This document shows positions 1 to 6,714 of a stretch of DNA of 9,708 nucleotides, in pieces. The notes beneath the pieces are model-generated. The model ran no database searches. It was not told the DNA's origin and worked only from the letters and a program-made list of their open reading frames with translations. The translations under genes and the position numbers were made by a program. This DNA comes from Bacillaceae bacterium (lineage in GTDB: Bacteria; Bacillota; Bacilli; Bacillales_A; Planococcaceae), in the NCBI GenBank assembly GCA_030149685.1, contig JASLGI010000032.1:1-9708 (forward strand), read 5' to 3'. Within the stretch, counting starts at the first letter, position 1. Each line of letters opens with the position of its first letter.

Positions 1-279
1 CGTATGTTACAAGAGTGGGGACTTCGCAACCGCGGAGTAAAAACTGCACCGTTCTACGTCATTCGTTGGACGAACATGCCTTCAACATTACTTGAAGCAG
101 GATTCATCTCAAACAAAAATGACAACTACAAAATCCGTACACCGAAACATCAAAAACAAATCGGACGCGCGGTATATTTAGGAACGTTAGACTATTACTA
201 CCACTTTGAAGGCTACAAAAATGACACAGCACCACTTTACAAAGCACAAGGTGCAACACCGTCACCACGTCGCCATTAA
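1..279 (+). CDS. N-acetylmuramoyl-L-alanine amidase (Amidase_3), C-terminal part, 5' end outside the window
   Basis: This is the C-terminal end of a zinc-dependent cell wall amidase that cuts between N-acetylmuramic acid and L-alanine in peptidoglycan. The reading frame is open from the first base, so the gene starts upstream. The ATG at 4 is probably an internal Met, since the 91 residues from there lack the zinc-binding His and Glu residues found earlier in the family. The visible signature is MPSTLLEAGFISNKNDNYKI, which matches the conserved end of Amidase_3 domains; its Glu (codon 94-96) corresponds to the second catalytic glutamate. A helix leading to GTLDYYYHFEG closes the domain, followed by a short basic tail ending PSPRRH. 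No cell wall binding repeat follows, so any targeting domain must lie upstream. A terminator follows 11 bases after the stop. The family call is firm; the exact subfamily is open. Confidence 0.85.
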   Translation, partial: RMLQEWGLRNRGVKTAPFYVIRWTNMPSTLLEAGFISNKNDNYKIRTPKHQKQIGRAVYLGTLDYYYHFEGYKNDTAPLYKAQGATPSPRRH

Positions 280-290
280 TTCAAAGACAA

Positions 291-323
291 AAGCTCTCAA
301 GCAATCGCTTGGGAGCTTTTTTT
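291..323 (+). terminator. Rho-independent terminator of the amidase gene
   Basis: A 12-bp stem (291-302 with 307-318, one G-T wobble) has a 4-base AATC loop and runs into a stretch of seven T residues (317-323). It lies just after the amidase stop codon and points in the same direction. Confidence 0.9.
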
Positions 324-396
324 CGTTCTAACCTACATGTTAAAAGTGTCACTCAATTTCGCAGCCGTCTGGAAGTCGGGAGGGAATTGTGTGCAT

Positions 397-431
397 AAAA
401 AAGCGCTCGAGTTTTTACTCAAGCGCTTTTT
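397..431 (-). terminator. Rho-independent terminator of the csaB-side operon, overlapping the last codons
   Basis: Arms 398-412 and 417-431 pair over 15 bp with a 4-base loop. The single irregular position is a G-U wobble on the minus-strand transcript but an A-C mismatch on the plus-strand one. The arm ends in an A/T run that gives U residues on the minus strand. The TGA stop of the epimerase-like gene (419-421) lies inside the first arm, so the last codons are part of the hairpin. Plus-strand readthrough from the amidase side would also meet a hairpin followed by T residues, so it may act both ways. Confidence 0.85.
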
Positions 432-1948
432 ATTGTGGATAACTTTTTTACATAAGCTTTCACTTTCGGATGAAGCTTGTCTTCTGTAGATTGAACAAAC
501 TGTAATTTACTTTCAAGCATTTCTTTTAAGTTGCCCGGCATATTAAGCCCGAGCGACTCATACAATGCTTCGACTTCGATCAAGTCGATCAACGTAAGCT
601 GTGGATAATCATCACCGCTAAATGTTCCATCTGGTCGCAATTGATACCAAAGGTCGCCATTTTCACGGATCCAATCACTCGCTGGACCGAATCCACGGAT
701 GAGCATATTCGCTGTTTCTAATAAACGTTCATCCTTCGTCTCACTCCATGCGGTCAGTAAAATCTTTAACCCACCTAATGCATGATTCATCGAAGAATGT
801 GTGAGATGTTCTTTTCCGTCAAAATAATCTGCAATTAAATAGCCGCCATTTCGAGGAATCGTATAACCTTGGTCGACTTTTTCTACTAAATATCGCGCAT
901 ACTCTTGCACATAGTTTGTCGGCGTATCATCTGTTTTTCGAGATAGTTCATCTAAGAAAAACGCCGCATACTCATTGAAACGTGTATCGACATAAGGTGC
1001 TTCAACACCGTAAGCATTTTTTAACCACGTACTCGTATACTCAGTGACCCACCGGCTGCCTCCGAACTCTTTACTGTAACGTTCTAGTTGTGCACGTGAC
1101 TGTAAGACGAGTGTTTCAAAATACCGTTCATCGGTTTTTTCGAGCCATTCGAGCGCATCATCATCTTGCATCCGTCCGATCGCCCGACCAAATCCGAGCT
1201 CTGTCGCAGGTTCAATCGAAAACGGCAATTTCGTATACGGACCATCTGCTGTGAGCCAATTCAAATGTTTCATCGGCTCTTCGTTGAGCCACTCGACATA
1301 ATCGGTCTCTTCTTCCGTGAAAAATGACTCATTCGTTGAGAAGTACGCAAAGTCGAGCATATGACCACTTTTACTATTGAAATGATAAACGATGTGATCT
1401 TTTTCGATCGAAGGCATATCGCCATTGTTGATCCATTCGCGTAACTTACTTTCACCATTTTGAAGTACTCGTGATTCGACAGGGTGCATGAAAATCCATT
1501 CATTGTTTTTCGTCACGATGCGACCGACAGGGTTTTCCGTCGGGTCAACACCGAATACAGGATGATGTTCGTTCGTCCGTTTTTCGTCATCCCAACGGAT
1601 CACTTTTTTCACCGCGCCCGTATCGATCAACAGCTTCATTGGTAATGCCCAACGTTGCTCATTTTGAAAAGAATGAAAATGCACGACATCACCATTACTT
1701 AAGCGGCGCTCTGTATAGCGATACGTCGCTACTTTTTTCTTCCCGAGCGCAACCATATACAACGTTTCTTTATCATCCGCACTAGAAAATTGTTCGTGCG
1801 TACCATCGACTTCTTGGAAAGAAAAAATACGGGGAAGCGAGACGACTGTTTTCGTCGTCTCACTAATCGTATGTTTCGTCGGCCATAAGAAAAACAGCGC
1901 CGTACAAATCGAAATAAACCCGATCAACAACCATTCACGTTTCCCCAT
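419..1948 (-). CDS. Membrane-anchored extracytoplasmic protein with a D-glucuronyl C5-epimerase-like C-terminal domain
   Basis: This 509-residue protein starts with a short positive segment and one hydrophobic stretch (about residues 7-22, IGFISICTALFFLW). That fits an uncleaved signal anchor with the rest outside the membrane. The middle (about 40-240) has no family I recognise. The last 200 residues look helical and repeat-like: SSMNHALGGLKILLTAW (385-401) followed by a helix around TKDERLLETANMLIRGF, then YPQLTLIDLIEVEALYESLG (448-467). These resemble the GG/LLGL helix and the 'YHxLHIxQLxALYxLTG' end of the C5-epimerase C-terminal domain, an alpha/alpha toroid family acting on uronic acids in polysaccharides. 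The ATG shares its A with the flippase TAA stop (TAATG), and an AAAGGAGGG site sits in the last flippase codons, so translation is probably coupled. Its place in a cluster that makes an aminouronic acid supports a polymer-modifying role, but the substrate and activity are inferred. Another alpha/alpha toroid function, such as a lyase, is possible. Confidence 0.5.
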   Translation of the reverse strand: MGKREWLLIGFISICTALFFLWPTKHTISETTKTVVSLPRIFSFQEVDGTHEQFSSADDKETLYMVALGKKKVATYRYTERRLSNGDVVHFHSFQNEQRWALPMKLLIDTGAVKKVIRWDDEKRTNEHHPVFGVDPTENPVGRIVTKNNEWIFMHPVESRVLQNGESKLREWINNGDMPSIEKDHIVYHFNSKSGHMLDFAYFSTNESFFTEEETDYVEWLNEEPMKHLNWLTADGPYTKLPFSIEPATELGFGRAIGRMQDDDALEWLEKTDERYFETLVLQSRAQLERYSKEFGGSRWVTEYTSTWLKNAYGVEAPYVDTRFNEYAAFFLDELSRKTDDTPTNYVQEYARYLVEKVDQGYTIPRNGGYLIADYFDGKEHLTHSSMNHALGGLKILLTAWSETKDERLLETANMLIRGFGPASDWIRENGDLWYQLRPDGTFSGDDYPQLTLIDLIEVEALYESLGLNMPGNLKEMLESKLQFVQSTEDKLHPKVKAYVKKLSTIKSA

Positions 1949-3474
1949 TACGCACGCCCTCCTTTACTTCGCACCATTCCGAGAAGACGGCGGAACCCTT
2001 CTTTATAAAAGACGCGTAAACTAATCGTATACACGACGACACCGATCGGAATGAGAACCGCAAGTGCTACAATCGGTCGCCAATCTGCCGCACCGAACAA
2101 CACTTTTGCGCCCCAAACACTAACCGCCATAAGAATCGCCGGAATAATGACGCGAATACTCATCCGTGCAAAACGACGGAACTCGTTCATCCCGAGGTCT
2201 TTGTACACGACAATCATCGACACAGTGAAATAATAGACACTAACGACAGACGCACTCATCGCAAGCGCTGGATACCCATATTTATCGACGAGTAACCAGT
2301 TCATCAAAATATTGACCGCAATCGTCGTCACACTAATACGAAAGACGACGGCCGTTTTCCCACGGGCATACATCGACTTCGACAAAATGAGTTGCATCCC
2401 TTGGAAAATGATAATCGGCAAATAAAAGAGTAACGCAATATGAGTATTTGCCGTATCTTCCGGTGTAAACATCCCGCGCTCATAAATAAACGCAATGACC
2501 GCATCTCCAACGATCAACAACCCGACAGCCATCGGAACGAGAGTGACGAGTGAAATTTCCATCCCGCGAAAGACTGTATCGCGAAACTTCGTTAAATCAT
2601 TCGTCTGCTCACTCATCAACGTAAAAATAATCGCTGCGAGCGTCGTCGCATAAATCGCATTCGGAATACTCGTAATGAGAGAAGCGTTATTTAAATACGT
2701 AACAGCGGCTGGTTCCGTACCACTTGCGAAAAACCGGTTGACGAATAAGTTGATCTGTCCGACGACCGAGTTTAAAAGGGACGGAATAATGAGTGCGAGA
2801 AACGTCATTTTAAACGCATGATCCATCTGCCACTCTGGCTTCCATTTGTAATCACTTTTCACAAGTGCCGTTAACTGAATACCGACACCGAGCACTGTTC
2901 CGAAAATAAACCCGTACACGAGGGAGAAAATGCCCCACGTGTCACTAAATAAGAGAGCAAATACGGCCCCCATTAACGTTGCGAGCAACTTCGCTACTTG
3001 ACTCGGAACGAAAATGCGGCGCGACTGCAAGTACGAATCGAGCAGACCGCTTAGCGCAATCATCACCATGAACGCGAAAAACCATTCGGTCATTTCAATC
3101 GCAAGGAGCTCTGTCTCTTGTGACATCCGTCCGTAAATGAATGGCACGAATTTCTCAGCAAACAACACGCCGAGCACACTCACTCCCGCAAATAAAACGA
3201 TCGTCCAATTGAGTAAGGCGTTCGCGTTTTTATCGCCTACTGTTGGCGTATCACGTCTTTCTTTCACATACATCGGCAAAAAGACGTTATTAAAGCCGGT
3301 TGAAATCATCGCAATGACGAGCGTAATAAATCCGAAAGCGAGGAAGTACGCATCTGTTTCTGCACTCGCTCCAAACTCTTTCGAAATAATCGCTTCACGA
3401 AGGAAACCGGCAAATTTCAGCACGATCGCAAGCAACGTCGTCCAAATCGCCGCTCGTTTTAAACTTTTACTCAT
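1948..3474 (-). CDS. murJ: MurJ/MviN-family lipid-linked oligosaccharide flippase
   Basis: This 508-residue integral membrane protein of the MOP superfamily has about 13-14 hydrophobic segments, the expected topology and length for MurJ. The N-terminus carries the family signature FLREAIISKEFGASAETDAY (residues 24-43), including the conserved Arg26 in the first helix and the FGAS-TDA motif. Characterised members flip lipid II or other undecaprenyl-PP-linked units across the membrane. Because it is embedded among polymer genes, it may serve the cell wall polymer encoded here rather than lipid II. The sequence alone cannot decide this, so the symbol denotes family only. The ATG start has a good GAAGGAG site about 7 bases upstream. 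The stop overlaps the start of the next gene by one base (TAATG). A terminator-like hairpin lies just upstream, between this gene and the glycosyltransferase gene. Confidence 0.85.
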   Translation of the reverse strand: MSKSLKRAAIWTTLLAIVLKFAGFLREAIISKEFGASAETDAYFLAFGFITLVIAMISTGFNNVFLPMYVKERRDTPTVGDKNANALLNWTIVLFAGVSVLGVLFAEKFVPFIYGRMSQETELLAIEMTEWFFAFMVMIALSGLLDSYLQSRRIFVPSQVAKLLATLMGAVFALLFSDTWGIFSLVYGFIFGTVLGVGIQLTALVKSDYKWKPEWQMDHAFKMTFLALIIPSLLNSVVGQINLFVNRFFASGTEPAAVTYLNNASLITSIPNAIYATTLAAIIFTLMSEQTNDLTKFRDTVFRGMEISLVTLVPMAVGLLIVGDAVIAFIYERGMFTPEDTANTHIALLFYLPIIIFQGMQLILSKSMYARGKTAVVFRISVTTIAVNILMNWLLVDKYGYPALAMSASVVSVYYFTVSMIVVYKDLGMNEFRRFARMSIRVIIPAILMAVSVWGAKVLFGAADWRPIVALAVLIPIGVVVYTISLRVFYKEGFRRLLGMVRSKGGRA

Positions 3475-3505
3475 CGAAACACTCCTTCATTCATTTGCTC
3501 CAATC

Positions 3506-3536
3506 AAAAAGGGCACGTATGTAACCGTGCCCCTTT
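3506..3536 (-). terminator. Terminator-like hairpin inside the operon, between the GT4 and flippase genes
   Basis: On the minus strand an 11-bp stem (3526-3536 with 3507-3517, one G-U wobble) encloses an 8-base loop and is followed by five U residues. It starts a few bases after the glycosyltransferase stop at 3543. Only about 30 bases separate it from the flippase start, which is too short for a new promoter after it. It may limit readthrough so that the flippase and epimerase-like genes are expressed less, or it may mark a transcript end with a separate flippase promoter inside the preceding gene. Confidence 0.75.
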
Positions 3537-3542
3537 CATACG

Positions 3543-4718
3543 TTATTGCTGTAACGCTTTTTTATAAATCGATTCGTACTTCTCCGCCGCAGCATAATGA
3601 GAATAATCAGCAACGATTTTCTCACGAGCTGTATTTGCGAGACGTTCGCCTTCTTCTTCGTTTTCCATTAAATAAATCATCCCGCGTGCGAGGTCGTCGA
3701 CATTTCGTTCTTCGACGAGAATACCGTCTTTTCCATCATTGACGATCTCTTTTAACCCACCGACTGCACATGCGACAAGTGGTACACCTGAACCCATCGC
3801 TTCAAGCGCACTGATCGATGTCGCCTCTTCCACACCTGCGGAGAAAATCGAAGGAACGAGCGCCACGTTTGCGAGCGCATAATATTCTAAAATCTCTGAG
3901 TGCTCCACTGCTCCAACGAGTGTGACGCGATCGCTAATTCCTAGCTCACGTGCTTTTTGTTCCATCTCTTCTGCCATCTCACCCGTTCCAGCGAACACGA
4001 CGCGCGCTTTCGGGTTTTTCTCTAACACTTGTGGTAAAGATAAAATCGGATAAATGACTCCGTTTTTTCGCGTTAAACGGCGTGGAACGAAATAGATGAA
4101 ATCGTCATCAGAAAATCCGTGCTTTTTACGGAACTCTGCACGACGCTCGACTTCCGGACGGAACGACTCAACGTCGATAAAGTTTTTAATCATATGACCG
4201 ACGACGCCCGTTTCTTTTTCGATATAATCTTTAATCCGTGTATCGACCGTAATGATTTCACGCGTTTTACGGTACGACTCACGCTCTGCAAGCATCAACT
4301 TCACTGCCTCTGTCGACCCTTGAATGACCGTACCTTTCGAAATCCCTTCGAACGTTAAATAGCCGTGCACCGTACTGACGACCGGAACACCTGAAGGAAG
4401 TGCAGCGAGTGTCGTAAACGCATCTTGTGCGTTAATAATGTCATAACGCGTACGTTTCGTCTCTTCTTCAATTAACTCTTGAAGCGCTTCTTTTCGGCGG
4501 TTCAACGTCCATACGTAACCTGCCCCTTGCTTCGCTTTATTTAATAAAAACGCAGGGCCACGCACGATAAAGTCGCGCTTCCACTTCGGCACATCGGAGA
4601 AAGAAAGAATTTTCACCTCATGCCCACGTGATTCCAAACCTGCTTTTAATGTCGTTAAATGCACACTCAATCCACCTAAATGGGGATAATCATATGCAGT
4701 AGCTAATAAAATTTTCAC
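3543..4718 (-). CDS. Family 4 glycosyltransferase (GT-B fold)
   Basis: This 391-residue cytoplasmic or membrane-associated enzyme transfers a sugar from a nucleotide donor to a lipid-linked acceptor. The N-terminal domain begins MKILLATAYDYPHLGGLSVH, with the GG loop typical of GT4 enzymes and a STVHGY segment near 115-120. The C-terminal donor-binding domain shows VPRRLTRKNG (211-220), FAGTGEM near 242-248, and an E-x7-E motif (Glu298 and Glu306) within VEEATSISALEAMGSGVPLV, followed by GGLKEIV. Length is normal for the family. The start is GTG, overlapping the csaB stop as GTGA, with GGAGG (4728-4732) 9 bases upstream; the MKILL N-terminus supports this choice. It probably adds a second or third sugar to the repeat unit made by the cluster. 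Donor and linkage cannot be read from the sequence. Confidence 0.88.
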   Translation of the reverse strand: MKILLATAYDYPHLGGLSVHLTTLKAGLESRGHEVKILSFSDVPKWKRDFIVRGPAFLLNKAKQGAGYVWTLNRRKEALQELIEEETKRTRYDIINAQDAFTTLAALPSGVPVVSTVHGYLTFEGISKGTVIQGSTEAVKLMLAERESYRKTREIITVDTRIKDYIEKETGVVGHMIKNFIDVESFRPEVERRAEFRKKHGFSDDDFIYFVPRRLTRKNGVIYPILSLPQVLEKNPKARVVFAGTGEMAEEMEQKARELGISDRVTLVGAVEHSEILEYYALANVALVPSIFSAGVEEATSISALEAMGSGVPLVACAVGGLKEIVNDGKDGILVEERNVDDLARGMIYLMENEEEGERLANTAREKIVADYSHYAAAEKYESIYKKALQQ

Positions 4719-5842
4719 GATCCTCGTCCTCCATCTAAAAACTTCTCTCGTAATAAATCGATATTGCGCATCGCTTCTTTTCGCAATACGTCGACATTCG
4801 GTTCTATCATTTGTTTCAACTCATCTTGATGATCGAGTGCATAAAGTGCTTGTTCGAGTAACGCTTCTTTCGTAAAGTCCCCGAGTGGGAAAGAATGTTT
4901 CCACATCCCCGAACGCTTCAAGAAACTTTCCACTTTCGGGTCATAACTAAGCCCGACATGCGGCACATTCGCAAGAGCCGCAAAAATAAGCGCATGTAAA
5001 CGAAGTGCAATCGTCACGTCCGACATACGGATAAAGTTGTACAACTCATTCGGCGTAAACTCTTCACCGAGCAAATGCGTTTTGTCCGCATGCTGCATTT
5101 TTTCCATCACTTGGCGGGACGTATTTGAATCATACGGCGGCTCCATCGGCACGAACACCGGTGTCACTCCGCGCTCTTCAATAAGACGGTCGAGCGTCCA
5201 CGCAAGTTTCTCAATATACGCTTCCTCGTGCTCAAACCACGGTCTCGGCGCAACAGCGACGATCCGTTCATCTCCTTTTAAAGGAAGAGAATCATACGCA
5301 CGCGTCTCTTTTTCCGGTTGGAACGCGAAGACGATATCCGCTGTCACAATCGTCTCTGGCTTCGTCACACCGAGCTCGTGAAGTAAATCTTTCGACGCTT
5401 GGTCACGAACCGTAATGAAGTCGACTTTATTTGCGAGCGTCTTCATTAAAATCTTGCCCCACTTACTCGTCACAGGGCCAATCCCTTGAGAGAAAAACAT
5501 TACCTTCGTGCCGGCAACTTTCCCGAGCATCGCAATGAGTAAATAATAAGGAAGGGGTCCGAATAAAAACTTCGTCGGATACGTATCTTGCAACAAACCT
5601 CCCCCACCGGAAATTAACACATCCGCCTCTTTCAATGCGCGGAATTTTAGTTTATTTTGATGCCTCCATCCGCGGTAAACGGAATGGACATTATGTTCTT
5701 TAGCTGTTTCTTCAGGAGAAAGTGAAAAGACGGTAATATCTGGGTCATCGAGCTCTTGTTTCAAATTATCGACAATCGCTTGTAAAATTGCCTCGTCTCC
5801 TGTATTTCCGAGGCCATAAAAACCCGAAAGAACTATTTTCAA
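4715..5842 (-). CDS. csaB: Polysaccharide pyruvyl transferase CsaB
   Basis: CsaB transfers pyruvate from phosphoenolpyruvate to a sugar, typically ManNAc, of a secondary cell wall polymer, forming a 4,6-ketal. The ketal is recognised by SLH domains of S-layer and other surface proteins. The 375 residues fit the family. Motifs visible are GLGNTGDEA (10-18), SGGGGLLQD (78-86), SQGIGP (118-123) and, near the C-terminus, SDVTIALRLHALIFAALANV, which includes the conserved RLHA (281-284), plus GLSYDPKV. The start is TTG, backed by a perfect AAAGGAGG (5852-5859) 9 bases upstream and by the MKIVLSGFYG N-terminus. It is first in the minus-strand group and overlaps the glycosyltransferase start by four bases. 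A candidate promoter lies at 5886-5915. Family assignment is strong; the acceptor sugar is inferred from known CsaB enzymes. Confidence 0.92.
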   Translation of the reverse strand: MKIVLSGFYGLGNTGDEAILQAIVDNLKQELDDPDITVFSLSPEETAKEHNVHSVYRGWRHQNKLKFRALKEADVLISGGGGLLQDTYPTKFLFGPLPYYLLIAMLGKVAGTKVMFFSQGIGPVTSKWGKILMKTLANKVDFITVRDQASKDLLHELGVTKPETIVTADIVFAFQPEKETRAYDSLPLKGDERIVAVAPRPWFEHEEAYIEKLAWTLDRLIEERGVTPVFVPMEPPYDSNTSRQVMEKMQHADKTHLLGEEFTPNELYNFIRMSDVTIALRLHALIFAALANVPHVGLSYDPKVESFLKRSGMWKHSFPLGDFTKEALLEQALYALDHQDELKQMIEPNVDVLRKEAMRNIDLLREKFLDGGRGS

Positions 5843-5851
5843 GACGTTCTT

Positions 5852-5859
5852 CCTCCTTT
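5852..5859 (-). promoter_or_regulatory. Ribosome binding site that sets the TTG start of csaB
   Basis: AAAGGAGG on the minus strand is a full match to the anti-Shine-Dalgarno sequence, 9 bases before TTG at 5842. There is no ATG at this spacing. The residues that follow (MKIVLSGFYG) are the expected family N-terminus. Confidence 0.85.
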
Positions 5860-5885
5860 AATCGTCAAGTTGACATACTGCTTGA

Positions 5886-5915
5886 ATTCTAACATTGTTT
5901 CAGTAAGCGATGCAA
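5886..5915 (-). promoter_or_regulatory. Candidate promoter for the csaB group
   Basis: On the minus strand TTGCAT (5910-5915) and TAGAAT (5886-5891) are separated by 18 bases. The -10 box matches consensus at five of six positions and the -35 box is weak. It lies about 44 bases upstream of the csaB start. A short GTCAA-G-TTGAC inverted repeat (5864-5874) falls in the leader between this promoter and the ribosome binding site. Confidence 0.5.
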
Positions 5916-5929
5916 CTTGTAAAAAGTTC

Positions 5930-5938
5930 TGATATAAT
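5930..5938 (+). promoter_or_regulatory. Extended -10 promoter for the tagA-wecC operon
   Basis: TGATATAAT has a consensus TATAAT (5933-5938) with the TG of an extended -10 element. No good -35 hexamer is seen 16-18 bases upstream, as expected for promoters relying on the extended -10. It is about 40 bases before the tagA start and points away from the csaB promoter. The two candidate elements sit within about 50 bases, so the operons may be co-regulated. Confidence 0.7.
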
Positions 5939-5948
5939 TGTACAATTA
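5935..5948. promoter_or_regulatory. 14-bp perfect palindrome over the tagA -10 box and start region
   Basis: TAATTGTACAATTA is its own reverse complement. It begins inside the -10 box and covers the expected transcription start. That position suits a repressor operator, but I do not recognise the motif as a known regulator's site, and A/T-rich palindromes can arise by chance. Confidence 0.45.
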
Positions 5949-5978
5949 GAAACCGTAAGCGCTGGAGGTGGATGAAAA

Positions 5979-6692
5979 ATGAAAGAAACGTACTTAGGTG
6001 TAGATGTTTCACCGCTCACGTATGAAGGAATTATCGACGAATTACGCGAGCGAATGACACGTGGCGAACAATCGACAATTATTGCAGTGAACCCTGAAAA
6101 AGTAATGACTGCGCAAGACAATGCGACATTGAAGCGACTCATTAATGAATCGACCTTCCAAATCGCTGACGGCATCGGAATCATTTTGGCGTCGAAATTA
6201 AAAGGCGGAAACATTACGGAACGTGTGACCGGTGTTGATATGATGGCGCGTCTCCTCGCATTTGCACGAGACGAGCACCACCCGATCTACATGTACGGGG
6301 CGAAAAAAGAAGTACTCGAACTGGCGAAAGCAAACATCGAGCGCGACTACCCCGGCATTGTCATTGCAGGAAGTACGGACGGTTACGAACAAGACGAAGA
6401 GCGCCTCATTCGAGATATTCAAGAAAGTGGTGCAAAAATGTTGTTCGTCGCCCTCGGTAGTCCGAAGCAAGAGCTGTGGATCGAACGCAACATGTCACGC
6501 TTACGAAACGTCCAAGTATTTCAAGGAGTCGGTGGAAGTTTTGACGTCTTTTCTGGTACAGTGAAACGAGCGCCAAAGATGTTCCGAAAAACTGGAACTG
6601 AATGGCTCTACCGACTGATGACCGACCCTAGTCGGATCAAACGTCAAATGAATTTACCACGATTTTTAATACGCATTTTAACATCGAAATGA
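5979..6692 (+). CDS. tagA: WecG/TagA/CpsF family glycosyltransferase (GT26)
   Basis: Enzymes of this family add ManNAc (TagA) or ManNAcA (WecG) to undecaprenyl-PP-GlcNAc, the second step in building wall teichoic acid linkage units or enterobacterial common antigen. The 237-residue protein has NPEKVMTA (38-45), IADGIGI with Asp64 at the place of the proposed catalytic Asp, ERVTGVDMM (81-89), FVALGSPKQELW (156-167) and GVGGSFDVFSG (183-193). The C-terminus GTEWLYRLMTDPSRIKRQ and the following basic and hydrophobic residues match the family's membrane-binding appendage. The ATG at 5979 has GGAGGTG (5964-5970) 8 bases upstream. An earlier ATG at 5972 is out of frame. The next gene, wecC, starts 22 bases after the stop, which raises the possibility that the donor is UDP-ManNAcA (WecG activity). 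The family is firm; the choice of donor is open. Confidence 0.9.
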   Translation: MKETYLGVDVSPLTYEGIIDELRERMTRGEQSTIIAVNPEKVMTAQDNATLKRLINESTFQIADGIGIILASKLKGGNITERVTGVDMMARLLAFARDEHHPIYMYGAKKEVLELAKANIERDYPGIVIAGSTDGYEQDEERLIRDIQESGAKMLFVALGSPKQELWIERNMSRLRNVQVFQGVGGSFDVFSGTVKRAPKMFRKTGTEWLYRLMTDPSRIKRQMNLPRFLIRILTSK

Positions 6693-6714
6693 CTACCATA
6701 AAAGGAGTATCCTT

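Noticed and set aside
330..396. Short gap between the two convergent terminators
   Set aside because: I see no open frame, promoter or RNA structure in it.
3137..3742. 201-codon open frame on the plus strand
   Set aside because: It lies antisense across the flippase and glycosyltransferase genes, spans the hairpin between them, and has no family-like motif. Both opposing genes have clear signatures.
5037..5381. 114-codon plus-strand frame inside csaB
   Set aside because: Antisense to well-conserved csaB sequence; its Ser/Arg-rich composition is typical of a shadow frame.
5864..5874. GTCAA-G-TTGAC inverted repeat in the csaB leader
   Set aside because: Five-base arms are too short to support an operator claim; mentioned only in the promoter entry.
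5903..5960. GTAAGCG repeated at 5903 and 5954 in the divergent region
   Set aside because: Only seven bases match and the spacing fits no regulator I know; could be chance.
5900..6214. 104-codon minus-strand frame overlapping the start of tagA and the divergent promoter
   Set aside because: It is antisense to conserved tagA codons and crosses the tagA promoter and ribosome binding site, with no recognisable domain.
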